Shown: positions 26,852-38,934, counted from the stretch's first letter. The stretch: 64,000 bases of DNA from Methylobacillus glycogenes JCM 2850 (GCF_000617925.1 NZ_BAMT01000007.1:62001-126000); one strand, 5' to 3'. Made by a program: numbers and translations. Notes: generated from the sequence alone by a model not told the origin.

Positions 26852-29092
26852 ATGACCATGCCGGAAGCCAATAGCATGGCTGCAGCCGACAGCCCACAAG
26901 CTTTGAACATCGCCCAGGTAGCGATTGATGTGCCGCTGGATGGGGTGTTTGATTACCACAGCCCTTATCCTCTGCTCATAGGTCAGCGCGTGGTGGTGCC
27001 GTTTGGTGCCCGCAAGCAGGTTGGCGTAGTGACGGCGCTCCCTGCAAGCACTGACTTGGCACCTGCCAAGCTTAAATCCGTGTTGCAGCATTTTGGTGAA
27101 GAGCCAGTACTGGATGCCGAATTCTTTGCCCTGATCCGCTTTTGTGCCGATTACTACCAATACCCTTTTGGCCAGGCTTTGCTTTCCGCTTTGCCCGGCA
27201 GACTGCGCCAGACCGAGCCTGCCACCGCCAGGCAACAATTCAGCTACAGCCTTAATGACACTGGCGTGCAGGCAGGCCTAGATGCCCTGCCGCCCAGGCA
27301 AGTAGTACAACGCAGGCTGTATGCCGCCTTGCTGGAACATGGCGCGCTGAGTGAGTCGGCATTGACGGCTTTAAGCCCGGGCTGGCGCAAGGCCATGGCT
27401 GCTTTGCAGCAGCTGGGCTGGATAAATGAACAGCAGGTATATGCGGGCTTGCGCACTGCATTGACCGCCTCCAGTGTGCAGCCTGAGCTCAATGCCGAGC
27501 AGGCTGAGGCGGTGAGTGCCATTCTGCAACAGGCGCAAAGCTTCAAACCCTGGTTGCTGCATGGCATCACCGGCAGTGGCAAGACCGAGGTTTATATTCG
27601 CCTGCTGCAATCCCTGCTTGCAAATAACGAAGATCAAGCCTTGGTGTTGGTGCCGGAAATCAATCTGACGCCACAACTGGAAGCCCGCTTTCGCACTCGC
27701 CTGCCAGATTTTCCGCTGGTCTCGCTGCATAGCAATCTGGGCGAGAGTGAACGCTTGCAAAACTGGCGTCTGGCCCAATCGGGTGCTGCACGCATAGTCA
27801 TAGGCACGCGGCTATCGGTATTTACCCCCATGCCCAGGCTCAAGTTGATTATTGTCGATGAAGAGCACGATACCTCGTACAAACAGCAGGACAGCATGCG
27901 CTATCACGCGCGTGATGTGGCGCTGGTGCGCGCGCAGCGGCGACAGATTCCCATACTGCTGGGTTCTGCCACCCCGGCGCTGGAAACCTGGCATAACGCA
28001 CAGAGTGGGCGCTATGGCTTGTTAAGCCTGCGCCAGCGCGCTGTCAGCCAATCGCAATTGCCAGCCATACGCTGCGTGGATGTCTCCAAGGTCAGCATGC
28101 AGGATGGTTTATCACCGCAATTGATCAAGGCCATACGCGAGCGCATGGAAAAAGGCGAGCAAAGCCTGTTGTTTATCAACCGCCGTGGTTATGCCCCGGT
28201 GCTGCTATGCAATGCCTGTCATTGGATAGCGCCCTGCATGCGCTGCAGTAGCCGTTTAGTCGTGCATTTGCGCCAGGGGCGGCTGCGTTGCCACCATTGT
28301 GGCCATGAGCAGAAAATCGTGCGGCAGTGTCCAAGTTGCGGCAATCCAGATTTGCACCCTACCGGGCATGGCACCCAAAGGCTGGAAGAAACCCTCAATC
28401 AGTTGCTGCCAGGCGCAAGAGTATTGCGCGTGGATAGGGATAGCACGCGGCGGAAAAATGCATTGAGCGATATGTTATCGGCGGTGCATGCGGGCGAAGT
28501 GGATGTTCTGGTGGGTACGCAAATGCTGGCGAAAGGCCATGATTTCCCAAATTTGACCCTGGTCGGCGTGCTGGATACGGATAGCGCCCTGTTTAGCCCA
28601 GATTTCCGTGCCTCAGAGCGCTTGTTTGCGCAGTTGATGCAAGTGGCCGGGCGCGCAGGCCGTGCCGACAAGCCCGGTGAAGTACTGATACAAACCACCT
28701 TCCCCGAACATACTTTGTTCAACGCTTTGCGCAGCCAGGATTTCACAGCCTATGCCGGGAGCTTGTTGCAGGAGCGCGAGACTACGCAGTTTCCGCCTTA
28801 TGAGTTTTTGGCGCTGATCAAGGCCGAGGCCAATGATTTCGTGCCTGTGCAGCGTTTTCTGCAATATGCCGCCGATACCGCGCGTGAATTTGGCAGCGAG
28901 GCGCTGGTCTACGACCCGGTCAGGCCACAAATGGAACGCCTGAAAGGCATGGAGCGCGGCCAGTTGCTGATGCAGGCTAGCAGTAGGCAGGTAATGCAGC
29001 CCTTGTTAAGGCAACTGACACCCTTATTGCGGCAACACCCGCTCAGCAACAAAATACGCTGGGCCATAGACGTAGACCCGCAGGAGTTTTAG
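26852..29092 (+). CDS. priA: Primosomal helicase PriA
   Basis: This 3'-5' DNA helicase reloads the replisome at stalled forks. ATG 26852 gives 746 residues; an upstream TTG frame adds 19 unlikely residues. The N-terminal 3'-DNA-binding domain (VDVPLDGVFDY) precedes Walker A GITGSGKTEVY, the DEEH box DEEHDTSYKQ, four zinc-binding Cys pairs (CNACHWIAPCMRC, CHHCGHEQKIVRQCPSCG) and helicase motifs V/VI (GTQMLAKGHDFPNL, QVAGRAGR). All are intact. It is divergent from argS. Confidence 0.95.
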   Translation: MTMPEANSMAAADSPQALNIAQVAIDVPLDGVFDYHSPYPLLIGQRVVVPFGARKQVGVVTALPASTDLAPAKLKSVLQHFGEEPVLDAEFFALIRFCADYYQYPFGQALLSALPGRLRQTEPATARQQFSYSLNDTGVQAGLDALPPRQVVQRRLYAALLEHGALSESALTALSPGWRKAMAALQQLGWINEQQVYAGLRTALTASSVQPELNAEQAEAVSAILQQAQSFKPWLLHGITGSGKTEVYIRLLQSLLANNEDQALVLVPEINLTPQLEARFRTRLPDFPLVSLHSNLGESERLQNWRLAQSGAARIVIGTRLSVFTPMPRLKLIIVDEEHDTSYKQQDSMRYHARDVALVRAQRRQIPILLGSATPALETWHNAQSGRYGLLSLRQRAVSQSQLPAIRCVDVSKVSMQDGLSPQLIKAIRERMEKGEQSLLFINRRGYAPVLLCNACHWIAPCMRCSSRLVVHLRQGRLRCHHCGHEQKIVRQCPSCGNPDLHPTGHGTQRLEETLNQLLPGARVLRVDRDSTRRKNALSDMLSAVHAGEVDVLVGTQMLAKGHDFPNLTLVGVLDTDSALFSPDFRASERLFAQLMQVAGRAGRADKPGEVLIQTTFPEHTLFNALRSQDFTAYAGSLLQERETTQFPPYEFLALIKAEANDFVPVQRFLQYAADTAREFGSEALVYDPVRPQMERLKGMERGQLLMQASSRQVMQPLLRQLTPLLRQHPLSNKIRWAIDVDPQEF

Positions 29093-29095
29093 CTG

Positions 29096-29115
29096 TATTC
29101 AGCCTAGGCTGAATA
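29096..29115 (+). terminator. Perfect 20-bp palindrome after priA
   Basis: TATTCAGCCTAGGCTGAATA is fully self-complementary and begins four bases after the priA stop. A weak T-rich stretch follows at 29141. It may end priA transcripts or act as a site for a dimeric protein. Confidence 0.4.
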
Positions 29116-29172
29116 AAAGCTCGGCTGCGGGTTTTTGTCTAAAGCAAGTCTTGGCCTAAAGTCGGCTGAACC

Positions 29173-29460
29173 TTACTTGCCGCACTTCTCTGGCTTGATG
29201 GTCTCTATCTCAGTGGCCACACCTTTTTTGTGCTCCACTTCAACACAGGCACCCACCACCAGCGGGCCTTGATCTGGGTCAATATCAGTCTTCTCGGTGA
29301 CTTCCACCTTCTGGCCACTGATGGTCCAGATACCAACATTGCCTGTTGGGCGCTCGTCTATGCGACCTTTGAATTCGCTGCCCGCCATAACGGGGTTGCT
29401 CATGAGCATGCCACTGACGGTCAGCAGGGAGAGTGTAGTAAACAGGGTGCGGATTTTCAT
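29173..29460 (-). CDS. Small exported OB-like protein, DUF5666-type
   Basis: This 95-residue protein starts at ATG 29460 with a signal peptide ending at VMAG (about 26). The mature chain, about 70 residues, has the pattern GRIDERPTGNVGIWTISGQKVEV, then TDIDPDQGPLVVGACVEVE and a terminal Cys. This resembles single DUF5666/OB-fold repeats found in periplasmic proteins of proteobacteria. The two cysteines could form a disulfide through DsbA. I cannot assign a function. Confidence 0.65.
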   Translation of the reverse strand: MKIRTLFTTLSLLTVSGMLMSNPVMAGSEFKGRIDERPTGNVGIWTISGQKVEVTEKTDIDPDQGPLVVGACVEVEHKKGVATEIETIKPEKCGK

Positions 29461-29687
29461 GTTGTTGTCCTCGCGTGAAAGTGAGGACATTCTAGAAATT
29501 CTGCGCTAGCGGGATTATAGGCCGCCAGCCGATTCTGCTGTAGGAATTGGACTAGCCAGTCTGGAGGGGCGGATTGACTGATGGTTTGAGAATGAAACCA
29601 GGGTATAAGACATAACAGCCTGGGCTGAGCCAAGCACATCGTCAGCAAGCCGGGCAATGCCACCCGGCCTGTGACATTGACTAGAGA

Positions 29688-29951
29688 TTACTCGCTGCCT
29701 TCCTTGGGCTTATCCGCAGCTTCTTCAACTTCCTTGGCGTGTTCAGCAGCATGCTCGGCGTGTTCCTGTGCGTGCTCTTGTGCTTCACCAGAGGCCGCAT
29801 TGGCTTCTGCTGCATGCTCAGCATGTTCCTGAGATTTTTCTACTGCTTCGGCAGCGGCAGCTTCTACATTTTCTTCCTGCTTGTTACTGCAGGCACCCAG
29901 CGCCAAGCTGGCAAGAAATACAGCTAAAACGGAAGTCGAAAGCAGTTTCAT
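29688..29951 (-). CDS. Small Ala/Glu/His-repeat lipoprotein
   Basis: This is an 87-residue lipoprotein with signal LAVFLASLALGAC (Cys20) followed by Ser-Asn, which favours outer-membrane sorting. The mature part is low-complexity helix built on repeats of EHAEHAAE and QEHAQEHAEHAAEHAKE, with nine His and many Glu. It is likely a rod-like coiled coil, and the His/Glu pattern could bind metal ions. I know no named family. It is monocistronic, between the exported protein gene and hemE. Confidence 0.7.
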   Translation of the reverse strand: MKLLSTSVLAVFLASLALGACSNKQEENVEAAAAEAVEKSQEHAEHAAEANAASGEAQEHAQEHAEHAAEHAKEVEEAADKPKEGSE

Positions 29952-30088
29952 GGTTATCTCCAGTGGATGTTATTGAATGGTTTGCGCAGCATAGCACTTC
30001 ATTACACTGCTTTGTGGCTCATGATCAGCTATGGCAGCCTTGAGCCAGGAATGTTCCGCAAACCTGGCATCTGAGCTGGAATCAGTGT

Positions 30089-31152
30089 TTAAAGATGATA
30101 CTTGCTGCTGATGGCGTGTACGGCCTTGATCATGGCCTCGGCATTCTCGGGCGGCGTGTACTGGGTAATGCCGTGGCCGAGGTTGAAGACATGGCCGCTG
30201 CCTATGCCGTAATCGGCCAGAATGCGGCTACTTCCTTTTCCACCGCCTCGGGCGTGGATAGCAGAATCGCCGGGTCCATATTACCTTGCAGCGCAACCTT
30301 GCTGCCTACACGGCGGCGGGCTTCACCCAGCGATACGGTCCAGTCCAGGCCCAGCGCATCAGCGCCAGTCTCGGCCTGGGCTTCCAGCCACAAACCACCG
30401 CCCTTGGTGAAGACGATGCTGGGTACGGCGCGGCCTTCATTTTCCTTGGTCAGCGCGCTGACGATACGGCGCATGTATTGCAGCGAGAATTCTTCATAAG
30501 CATGGTGCGAAAGTGCGCCACCCCAGGAATCAAAAATCATCACCGCCTGTGCCCCGGCTGCAATTTGCGCATTGAGGTAGGCAATCACGGTTTGCGTGGT
30601 GATATCCAGAATGCGATGCAGCAGCTCTGGCCTGGCATAAGCCATTTTCTTGATCGTGAGGAAATCAGTACCGCCCCGGCCTTCCACCATATAGGTGGCC
30701 AGTGTCCACGGGCTGCCAGAAAAGCCGATCAAGGGCACGCGGCCATCCAGTGCGCCACGAATCTGGCTGACAGCATCGGTGACATACTTGAGATCGCTAC
30801 CTACATCCGGCACGGCCAGTTTGAGAATATCGCTTTCTTCGCGCAAGGTGCGCTCAAACTTGGGGCCTTCGCCTTCTTCGAAATACAGGCCCAGGCCCAT
30901 GGCATCGGGAATGGTCAGGATGTCGGAAAACAGTATGGCAGCGTCCAGCGGGTAACGATCCAGCGGCTGCAGGGTAACTTCAGTGGCAAAGTCCGGGCTT
31001 TGGCACAGGCTCATGAAGCTGCCTGCATGTTTGCGGCTTTCCCGGTACTCAGGCAGGTAGCGTCCGGCCTGACGCATCATCCAGACTGGCGTGTAGGCGG
31101 TGCGCTCACGTTGCAGGGCACGCAGGAAGGTATCGTTCTTTAGGGACGTCAT
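30089..31152 (-). CDS. hemE: Uroporphyrinogen decarboxylase (frameshifted near 3' end)
   Basis: This enzyme converts uroporphyrinogen III to coproporphyrinogen III in haem synthesis. The signature near the N terminus ([16 protein letters not shown]) and the central [16 protein letters not shown] and DSWGGALS motifs are intact. The frame meets an early stop at 30202. One added base at about 30224 extends it through [20 protein letters not shown] to a TAA at 30089, giving 354 residues, the normal size. The conserved tail lying in the other frame shows that the gene was whole until very recently, or is whole and misread. Confidence 0.92.
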
Positions 31153-31217
31153 GAGGGTGTATCCAGAAAATCAAGCGGCTATTTTACTAGCTAAGTAGGA
31201 AAGTAGCTAAATAGGAA

Positions 31218-31245
31218 AGGGCCACCGCGAATCTGCAGTGGCCCT
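31218..31245 (-). terminator. Terminator-like hairpin between gltD and hemE
   Basis: AGGGCCAC pairs with GTGGCCCT across 12 bases; on the minus strand it is followed by a weak T-rich stretch. It lies about 60 bases after the gltD stop and would separate gltBD from hemE. Confidence 0.5.
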
Positions 31246-31304
31246 GGTTTGAAGCCCAGCAAGAGCTTGGTTGGCTACCCAGCAGAGGGCTGAAAACTCG
31301 CGAG

Positions 31305-32732
31305 CTAGCGCGGTAAGGTGCTGCTGCCCATGAGAAACTCATCCACGGCGCGTGCGCATTGACGGCCTTCGCGTATCGCCCACACCACCAGCGATTGACC
31401 ACGCCGCATATCACCAGCGGCAAACACCTTGGGCTGCGAGGTGGCATAGCTGCGCGCGCCTTCTGTGCTGGCCTGTGCGTTGCCGCGTGCATCTTTTTCC
31501 ACACCAAAGGCATCCAGCACTTTTTGCAAGGGGCTGACAAAGCCCATCGCCAGCAACACCAAATCCGCTTTCAGCGCGAATTCAGAACCAGGGATTTCCT
31601 GCATCCTGCCATCACGCCATTCAACACGGGCCGCAGTCAGGCCTGTTACCTTGCCGTTTTCGCCAGTCAGCGCCTTGGTCATCACTGCCCAGTCACGCTC
31701 ACAGCCTTCTTCGTGCGAGCTGGAGGTGCGTAGCTTGATCGGCCAGTTGGGCCAGACCAGTTCCTTGTTTTCATGGGCAGGTGGCTGCGGCATCAGTTCA
31801 AACTGCGTAACCGAGGCTGCGCCATGGCGGTTGGAGGTGCCTACGCAGTCAGAACCCGTATCACCGCCACCAATGACGATGACATGCTTGCCGCTGGCGA
31901 GAATCTGATCCTCGACTTTATCGCCTGCCACTACCTTGTTCTGTGCCACGAGGAAATCCATGGCGAAATGCACACCATCCAGCTCGCGCCCTGGGATGGG
32001 CAGGTCACGCGGATGCTCGGCACCGCCAGCCAGTACCACGGCGTCAAATTCGCTGGTGAGCGTTGCGGCATCTACATTGACGCCCACATATTGATTAACG
32101 CGGAATTCCACGCCCTCGGCCTGCATTTGCTGCATGCGCTTATCTATATGTGATTTTTCCAGCTTGAAATCGGGGATGCCATAACGCAGCAGGCCGCCAA
32201 TACGGCTTTCCTTTTCCAGCACCACAACGCTATGACCCACGCGCGCCAGTTGCTGTGCGGCTGCCAGCCCGGCCGGGCCTGAACCTACCACCGCGATTTT
32301 TTTCCCGGTCTTGTCCTTGGCTGGCTGTGGCTTGACCCAGTCCTGTTCCCAGGCGTGGTCTATGATGGCGTGCTCTATGGACTTGATGCCCACTGCATCG
32401 GCGTTGATATTCAGCGTACACGCTGCCTCGCAGGGGGCGGGGCAGATGCGGCCAGTAAACTCCGGGAAGTTATTGGTTGAGTGCAGTACTTCTATCGCCT
32501 GCTGCCAATTCTGCTGGTAAACCAGATCATTCCAGTCTGGAATGATGTTGTTGACCGGGCAGCCTGTGGTGCAGAAGGGAATGCCACAATCCATGCAGCG
32601 TGCGCCCTGCACGCCAGCTTTTTCGTCAGAAAGACGTAGCACAAACTCCTTGTAGTTCCTGACTCGGTCAACGACCGGAAGATAGGACTCATTAAGGCGC
32701 TCGAATTCCAGAAAACCAGTGACCTTACCCAT
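31305..32732 (-). CDS. gltD: Glutamate synthase small subunit
   Basis: This 475-residue NADPH-oxidising subunit passes electrons to GltB. The N-terminal Fe-S region has CMDCGIPFC, the CP of TTGCPVNN and CPAPCEAAC. The FAD site is [16 protein letters not shown], the NADPH site is [11 protein letters not shown], and the C-terminal FAD motif is [18 protein letters not shown]. All are complete. It begins right after gltB, whose stop is at 32733, and so is translated from the same message. It is the proper partner for this GltB, unlike the copy at the left edge. Confidence 0.95.
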   Translation of the reverse strand: MGKVTGFLEFERLNESYLPVVDRVRNYKEFVLRLSDEKAGVQGARCMDCGIPFCTTGCPVNNIIPDWNDLVYQQNWQQAIEVLHSTNNFPEFTGRICPAPCEAACTLNINADAVGIKSIEHAIIDHAWEQDWVKPQPAKDKTGKKIAVVGSGPAGLAAAQQLARVGHSVVVLEKESRIGGLLRYGIPDFKLEKSHIDKRMQQMQAEGVEFRVNQYVGVNVDAATLTSEFDAVVLAGGAEHPRDLPIPGRELDGVHFAMDFLVAQNKVVAGDKVEDQILASGKHVIVIGGGDTGSDCVGTSNRHGAASVTQFELMPQPPAHENKELVWPNWPIKLRTSSSHEEGCERDWAVMTKALTGENGKVTGLTAARVEWRDGRMQEIPGSEFALKADLVLLAMGFVSPLQKVLDAFGVEKDARGNAQASTEGARSYATSQPKVFAAGDMRRGQSLVVWAIREGRQCARAVDEFLMGSSTLPR

Positions 32733-35700
32733 TTATGCTGCTTTCCTTTGTGCGGCTTCGGCCATTTCGCTCAGCGCGCGTTTATATTCGTTAGGCATGA
32801 CCTTGATGAACTTGCTCAGAGCGCTATCCCAGTGTTGTAGCAGGCTTTGCGCCTTTTCACTGCCGGAGAGGCTGGCGTGCTTTTCGATCAAGGTTTTGAG
32901 GATAATCTCGTCGTGCTGTCCCAGATGGTGGCCATGCGCGAGTTCATCACTGGCTTTTTCTACAGCAGACAAGCTGACCATGCTGTGATTGCAGCGCTTG
33001 CTGAACAGTCCGTCTTCGTCCAGCACATAGGCAACGCCGCCAGACATGCCCGCTGCAAAGTTAAGCCCGGTGGGGCCGAGTACCACCACCGTGCCTCCGG
33101 TCATATATTCGCAGCCATGATTACCCAGGCCCTCAACCACGGCTGAGGCGCCGGAATTGCGTACGCAGAAGCGCTCGCCCGCCACGCCGCGGAAGTAGCT
33201 TTCGCCCGAGGTGGCACCATACATCACCGTATTGCCGACAATGATGTTGTTCTCGGCCACGCCACGGAAGGCGGCGGGCGGCTTGATGATGATGCGGCCA
33301 CCACACAAGCCCTTGCCGACGTAGTCATTACCCTCACCACTCAGTTCCAGCGTGATGCCACGCGTGAGGAAGGCGGCAAAACTTTGCCCGGCGGTGCCGC
33401 TGAGCTTGACCGTGATGGTGTCATCCGCCAGCCCAGCACGGCCATAGCGACGTGCCACTTCGTAAGACAGCATGGTGCCTACACTGCGGTTGGTGTTGAC
33501 GATAGGGGATTCAATCACCACCTTGCTACCAGTTTCCAAAGCCTGGCTGGCTTGTGCAATCAGCTTGCGATCCAGGGCTTTATCCAGGCCGTGATCCTGC
33601 AATTCAGCATGGCGGCGAGAAACGCTCTCGGCCACCACAGGCTGGTGGAACACGCGCGTGAAGTCGAGGCCACGGGCTTTCCAGTGTGCAATGCCTGCCT
33701 GCATGTCCAGCAGGTCGGCACGTCCTATCAAGTCATCAAACTTGCGCAGGCCTATCTGTGCCATGAGCTCACGCACTTCCTCCGCAACAAAGAAGAAGTA
33801 GTTCACCACATGCTCAGGCTGGCCAGTAAAGCGCTGACGTAGCACTGGGTCCTGTGTGGCCACACCTACGGGGCAGGTATTGAGGTGGCATTTGCGCATC
33901 ATGATGCAGCCTTCCACTACCAGCGGTGCGGTGGCAAAGCCAAATTCATCTGCACCCAGCAAAGCGCCTATCACCACATCGCGCCCGGTCTTGATCTGAC
34001 CATCCACCTGCAAGACGATACGGCCGCGCAACTGGTTCAAGACCAGGGTTTGTTGGGTTTCTGCCAGGCCCAGCTCCCAGGGCGTACCCGCATGCTTGAT
34101 GGAAGAGATAGGCGAAGCCCCGGTGCCGCCATCATGCCCGGCCACCACAATGTGATCGGCCTTGGCCTTGGCAACACCAGCAGCTACCGTGCCTATGCCG
34201 GTCTCTGAGACCAGTTTGACCGAGATACTGGCTTCGGGATTGGCATTCTTGGCGTCATGAATGAGCTGCGCCAGATCTTCAATCGAGTAAATATCATGGT
34301 GCGGTGGCGGTGAAATCAAACCAACGCCTGGTACCGAGTGACGTAGCTGGGCGATATAAGGGCTGACCTTATGGCCGGGCAATTGACCACCCTCGCCAGG
34401 CTTGGCACCTTGCGCCATCTTCAGCTGAATTTGATCGGCATTGGCGAGATAGTCCGCTGTCACGCCAAAGCGGCCAGAGGCAATCTGCTTGATGCTGGAG
34501 CGCAGGGAGTCACCCGCCTTGAGCGGAATATCTTTCTCTATGGCATCAGCGCCTATCACGGCGGCCATGCTGCTATCCGCAGTCAGGCGCACAAAGCGCT
34601 TGGGGTCTTCACCGCCTTCGCCAGTGTTGGAGCGCCCGCCTATGCGGTTCATCGCCACGGCCAGCGTGGCATGCGCCTCGGTGGAGATAGAGCCTAGCGA
34701 CATCGCGCCCGTGGCAAAGCGCTTGACGATCTCGCTGGCCGCTTCTACTTCTTCCAGCGGCACGGGCGAGCCCACAGGCTTGATCTCAAACAGGCCACGC
34801 AAGGTCATATGTCTGCGGGTCTGGTCGTTAATCAGCTGGGCGTATTCCTTGTAGGTGCTGGCCTCGTTGGTACGTGTGGCGTGTTGCAGCTTGGCGATGG
34901 ACTCTGGTGTCCACAAATGCTCTTCGCCGCGCACGCGGAAGGCGTAATCGCCACCTGCTTCCAGTGCATTTGCCAGCACCGGGTCATCGCCGAATGCTGC
35001 CTGGTGCAGGCGCAGATTTTCTTCGGCTACCTCAGCAATGCCTATGCCTTCTATGGTGGTGGCAGTGCCAGTGAAGTATTGGCGCACGAAGCCAGAATTG
35101 AGGCCCACGGCCTCAAAGATTTGCGCGCCGCAATAGGATTGATAAGTTGAAATGCCCATCTTGGACATGACTTTGTGCAGACCCTTGTTGATGGCCTTGA
35201 TGAATTTCTTGAAAGCCGCCGCTGCGTCAGCCGGCTCGGGCAACATGCTGCGTATGGTTTCATAGGCTAGCCACGGGCAAACCGCTTCGGCACCATAGCC
35301 TGCCAGCAAGGCAAAGTGATGCACCTCACGCGCAGAACCCGTATCAATCACCAGGCCAGTGCTGGTGCGCAAGCCCTCATGCACCAGTTTCTGGTGCGTG
35401 GCAGAACAGGCCAGCAGGGCCGGAATCGCCAGACGCTCGGCGCTGGCATTGCGATCAGACAAAATCAACAGGTTAAAGCCAGCATGCACCGCATCACGGG
35501 CGGCCTTGCACAAAGTCTCTACCGCTTGCGCCAGGCCATGGGCACCCAGGCTGGCCGGATAAGTTGCATCCAGCACCAGGGCGCGGTAACGCCCGTCCGT
35601 GGTCTGGTCTATCTGCTTGAGTTGTTCCAGTGCCTCCAGCGTCAGTACAGGCTGGCTGGCTTCCAGGCGCAATGGCGGATGACCATCACTGGCACCGAAT

Positions 35701-37399
35701 AGATTGGGCTTGGGGCCGATAAAGGTCACCAGCGACATCACCAGCTCTTCGCGGATTGGGTCTATAGGCGGGTTGGTGACCTGGGCGAACAACTGCTTGA
35801 AATAGCTGTAAAGCTGCTTGGCCTTGCTGGAAAGTACAGGCAAGGCACTGTCATTGCCCATGGAGCCAGCCCCTTCTTCGCCATTTTGTATCATGGGCTG
35901 CAGAATGAACTTGAGGTCTTCCTGGGTATAGCCAAAAGCCTGTTGCAGATCAATCAGCGGTGACTTGAGCCTGAGCCGGGCCTGATCAGCATCGCTGCTA
36001 TTGCTGACCAGTTCATCCAGATGGATGCGTGACTGGGCAATCCAGTCACGATAAGGCTGAGCCTGCGCCAGATTGCGCTTGATCTCCACATCATCAATGA
36101 TGCGGCCCTGCTGCATATCAATCAAGAACATCTTGCCGGGTTCCAGCCGCCATTTCTTGACGATGCGCTCTTCAGGGAAGGTCAATACCCCCATCTCGGA
36201 GGCGAGCATGACGTGATCGTCGTCAGTGATCAGGTAGCGTGCGGGGCGCAAGCCATTGCGATCCAGCGTGGCACCTATCATGCGGCCATCGGTAAAGGCC
36301 ACAGCGGCCGGGCCATCCCAGGGTTCCATCAGGGCGGCGTGATATTCATAGAAATCCCTACGCTCCTGATCCATGAGCGGATTGCCAGACCAGGCTTCGG
36401 GAATCAGCATCATCATGGCTTGCGGCAAGGAATAACCCCCTGCCACCAGCAATTCCAGCGCGTTGTCGAAGGCGGCAGAGTCGGACTGGCCTTCCACTAT
36501 CAGCGGCCAGAGTTTTTCCAGATCTTCACCGATCAAGCCGAGCGCATGGTTTCATGACGCGCGGCCATCCAGTTGACGTTGCCCTGCATGGTATTGATTT
36601 CGCCATTGTGGGCAATCATGCGGAACGGGTGCGCCAAATCCCAGGCCGGGAAGGTGTTGGTGGAAAAGCGCTGATGCACCAGGGCCAATGCCGAAACCAT
36701 GGTTTCATCTTGCAAGTCTTGATAGTAAACACCAACTTCATTGGCCAGCAACATGCCTTTGTAAACAATGGTGCGGCTGGAGAGTGAGGGGATGTAGAAC
36801 TGCGCCATGTCGTCCAGCTTGAGCGCACGCACGGCATGCTCTACCCGCTTGCGGATGACAAATAATTTGCGTTCAAAATGATCCTGGTCAGTGACACTGC
36901 TGCCCTGCTGGATAAACACCTGACGCATCACAGGCTCTACGGCGCGGGCAGCATCGGCAATATTGCTGTTATCGCGCGGCACATCGCGCCAGCCGAGGAA
37001 GTGCTGCTCTTCCTCATGGATGATGCGGGTGATGATGGATTCACAGGCAAGGCGACCATTGATGGATTGCGGCAGGAAGATGGTGCCGCAGGCATACTGC
37101 CCTTCAGCGGGCAGGTTGATGTTGAGCTTGAGCGCTTCCTTGCGCAAGAAGGCATCGGGGATTTGCATGAGTATGCCCGCGCCATCACCCAGCTTGGGGT
37201 CGTAACCCGTGGCACCTCTATGCGTCAGGTTGGCCAATATGCGCAAGCCATTGCGCACTATTTGATGGCTTTTACGGCCCTTGATATTGGCGACAAAGCC
37301 CACGCCACAGGCATCATGCTCCTGCCGGGGATCGTACAGGCCTTGTGGAGCTGGTGCCCCAGAACGCTGTACAGCCTGGCCGTCTGACTCGAAATTCAT
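32733..37399 (-). CDS. gltB: Glutamate synthase large subunit (frameshifted)
   Basis: This enzyme makes two glutamates from glutamine and 2-oxoglutarate. A 30-residue propeptide precedes the catalytic Cys31 of the glutaminase domain (HDACGVGF). The FMN/3Fe-4S synthase domain ([12 protein letters not shown], with the Cys cluster [13 protein letters not shown]) and the C-terminal GXGXG domain ([25 protein letters not shown]) follow. The frame breaks at about 36537. One added C gives [16 protein letters not shown] and 1555 residues. hemL lies upstream on the same strand, with a 227-base gap that should hold the promoter. This is the standard ammonia-assimilation enzyme. Confidence 0.93.
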
Positions 37400-37599
37400 C
37401 TGCGCTACCCTCTTGCCAACTATAGGTTTGGAAGTCCATGCAACTGCTGCTCTCGGAAGCGGTTAGCGGCCTGGGATGCAGGGCGTACGCGTTTCCGAGA
37501 AAGCCTTAAACCTTAGTATTACTACGGGTAAATTGCAAGATTTTGGCGCAATAAATTTTTTGGTAAATGATAATTATTTCAACAACATACAGCACTCAT

Positions 37600-37619
37600 G
37601 CGCGGCACTGAGGCCGCGC
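37600..37619 (-). terminator. GC-rich hairpin after hemL
   Basis: GCGCGGC pairs with GCCGCGC around six bases just past the hemL stop. It has no T tract, so its termination strength is uncertain. Confidence 0.35.
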
Positions 37620-37626
37620 GTGGGTC

Positions 37627-38907
37627 TTACTTCAAGCAAGCAAAGGCGCGGCTTGCAGCCTCTATGGTCTGATTAATATCAGCCTCGCTGTGTGCTATAG
37701 AAACAAAACCGGCTTCAAAGGCGGAAGGTGCCAGGTAAACACCTTCATCCAGCATGGCATGGAAGAAAGCGTTGAATGCCGCTTTATCCGCCTGCATGAC
37801 CTCGGCAAAGCTGTTAGGGCATTGCTCGCTGAAATAAATCCCAAACATGCCACCCACGCTCTGTGCGCTAAAGGCAATGCCAGCTTGCTTGGCTGCGGCG
37901 CTGAGACCATCGGTCAGCTGGCGCGTACGTGCTGCCAGCTCATCATGGAAACCTGGGCGCTGCAGCAGCTTGAGCGTAGCCAAACCTGCTGTCACCGCAA
38001 CCGGGTTGCCGGACAAGGTGCCCGCTTGATAGACTGGGCCTAGCGGCGCCAGGTAAGCCATGACATCGGCACGGCCGCCAAACGCGCCCACAGGCAGGCC
38101 GCCGCCTATCACTTTGCCCAAGGTGGTGAGGTCGGGCTTGATGTTGTAATACTGCTGCGCACCACCGAGCGCTACACGGAACCCGGTCATCACCTCATCA
38201 AAGATCAGCAGGGCACCGGACTGGCTGCACAGGCTGCGCAAGGCTTGCAGGAACTCAGCGTTAGGCTGCACCAGATTCATATTGCCTGCCACTGGCTCCA
38301 GAATCACGCAGGCGATTTCTGCGCCGAGTTCGGCAAACAGCTGTTGCAGTGCTGCGCTGTCGTTATAGGGCAGGGTCAGGGTGTGAGCGGCCAGTTCTGG
38401 TGGAACACCTGCTGAGCTGGGCTGGCCAAAGGTGAGCGCACCAGAACCCGCTTTCACCAGCAATGAATCGGCATGGCCGTGGTAACAGCCTTCAAACTTG
38501 AGAATCTTGCTGCGGCTGGTAAAGCCACGCGCTAGACGAATTGCGCTCATGGTAGCTTCGGTGCCCGAGCTGACCAGGCGCACTTGCTCCATGCTGGGCA
38601 CCAGCTTGGTCAGCAGTTCGGCCATTTCCAGCTCCAGCACAGTGGGCGCGCCAAACGACAGGCTGTTGGCCGCAGCAGCTTGCACCGCCGCAATGACGTC
38701 GGGCTGGGCGTGACCCAGAATCATAGGCCCCCAGGAGCCTACATAGTCCAGATATTCCTTGCCGTCTTCATCCCAAAGCCTGGAGCCCAGGCCGCGCTTG
38801 AAGAAGATAGGCGTGCCGCCCACCGAACCAAAGGCACGCACCGGGGAATTGACGCCGCCGGGAATCAGGGCTTTGGATTGCTCGAATAATTGCTGGTTTT
38901 TGCTCAT
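37627..38907 (-). CDS. hemL: Glutamate-1-semialdehyde 2,1-aminomutase
   Basis: This PLP enzyme forms 5-aminolevulinate in the C5 haem pathway; the window also carries hemE. The 426 residues include [16 protein letters not shown], the gating-loop region [30 protein letters not shown] and the PLP lysine Lys265 in [10 protein letters not shown]. It is full length with no lesion. It is followed by gltB and preceded by thiE on the same strand, 27 bases away. Confidence 0.95.
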   Translation of the reverse strand: MSKNQQLFEQSKALIPGGVNSPVRAFGSVGGTPIFFKRGLGSRLWDEDGKEYLDYVGSWGPMILGHAQPDVIAAVQAAAANSLSFGAPTVLELEMAELLTKLVPSMEQVRLVSSGTEATMSAIRLARGFTSRSKILKFEGCYHGHADSLLVKAGSGALTFGQPSSAGVPPELAAHTLTLPYNDSAALQQLFAELGAEIACVILEPVAGNMNLVQPNAEFLQALRSLCSQSGALLIFDEVMTGFRVALGGAQQYYNIKPDLTTLGKVIGGGLPVGAFGGRADVMAYLAPLGPVYQAGTLSGNPVAVTAGLATLKLLQRPGFHDELAARTRQLTDGLSAAAKQAGIAFSAQSVGGMFGIYFSEQCPNSFAEVMQADKAAFNAFFHAMLDEGVYLAPSAFEAGFVSIAHSEADINQTIEAASRAFACLK

Positions 38908-38934
38908 GGCAAACTCGCTTGAATAATGGGTTAA

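Noticed and set aside
30286..31143. 285-codon plus-strand frame inside hemE
   Set aside because: Antisense of a conserved enzyme with no motif of its own.
32733..37399. Two separate genes for the large glutamate synthase subunit
   Set aside because: The two frames meet inside a conserved stretch and one added base gives a normal 1555-residue GltB.
37476..37676. 66-codon plus frame between gltB and hemL
   Set aside because: It runs into the hemL gene on the other strand and lies in the likely gltB promoter region.
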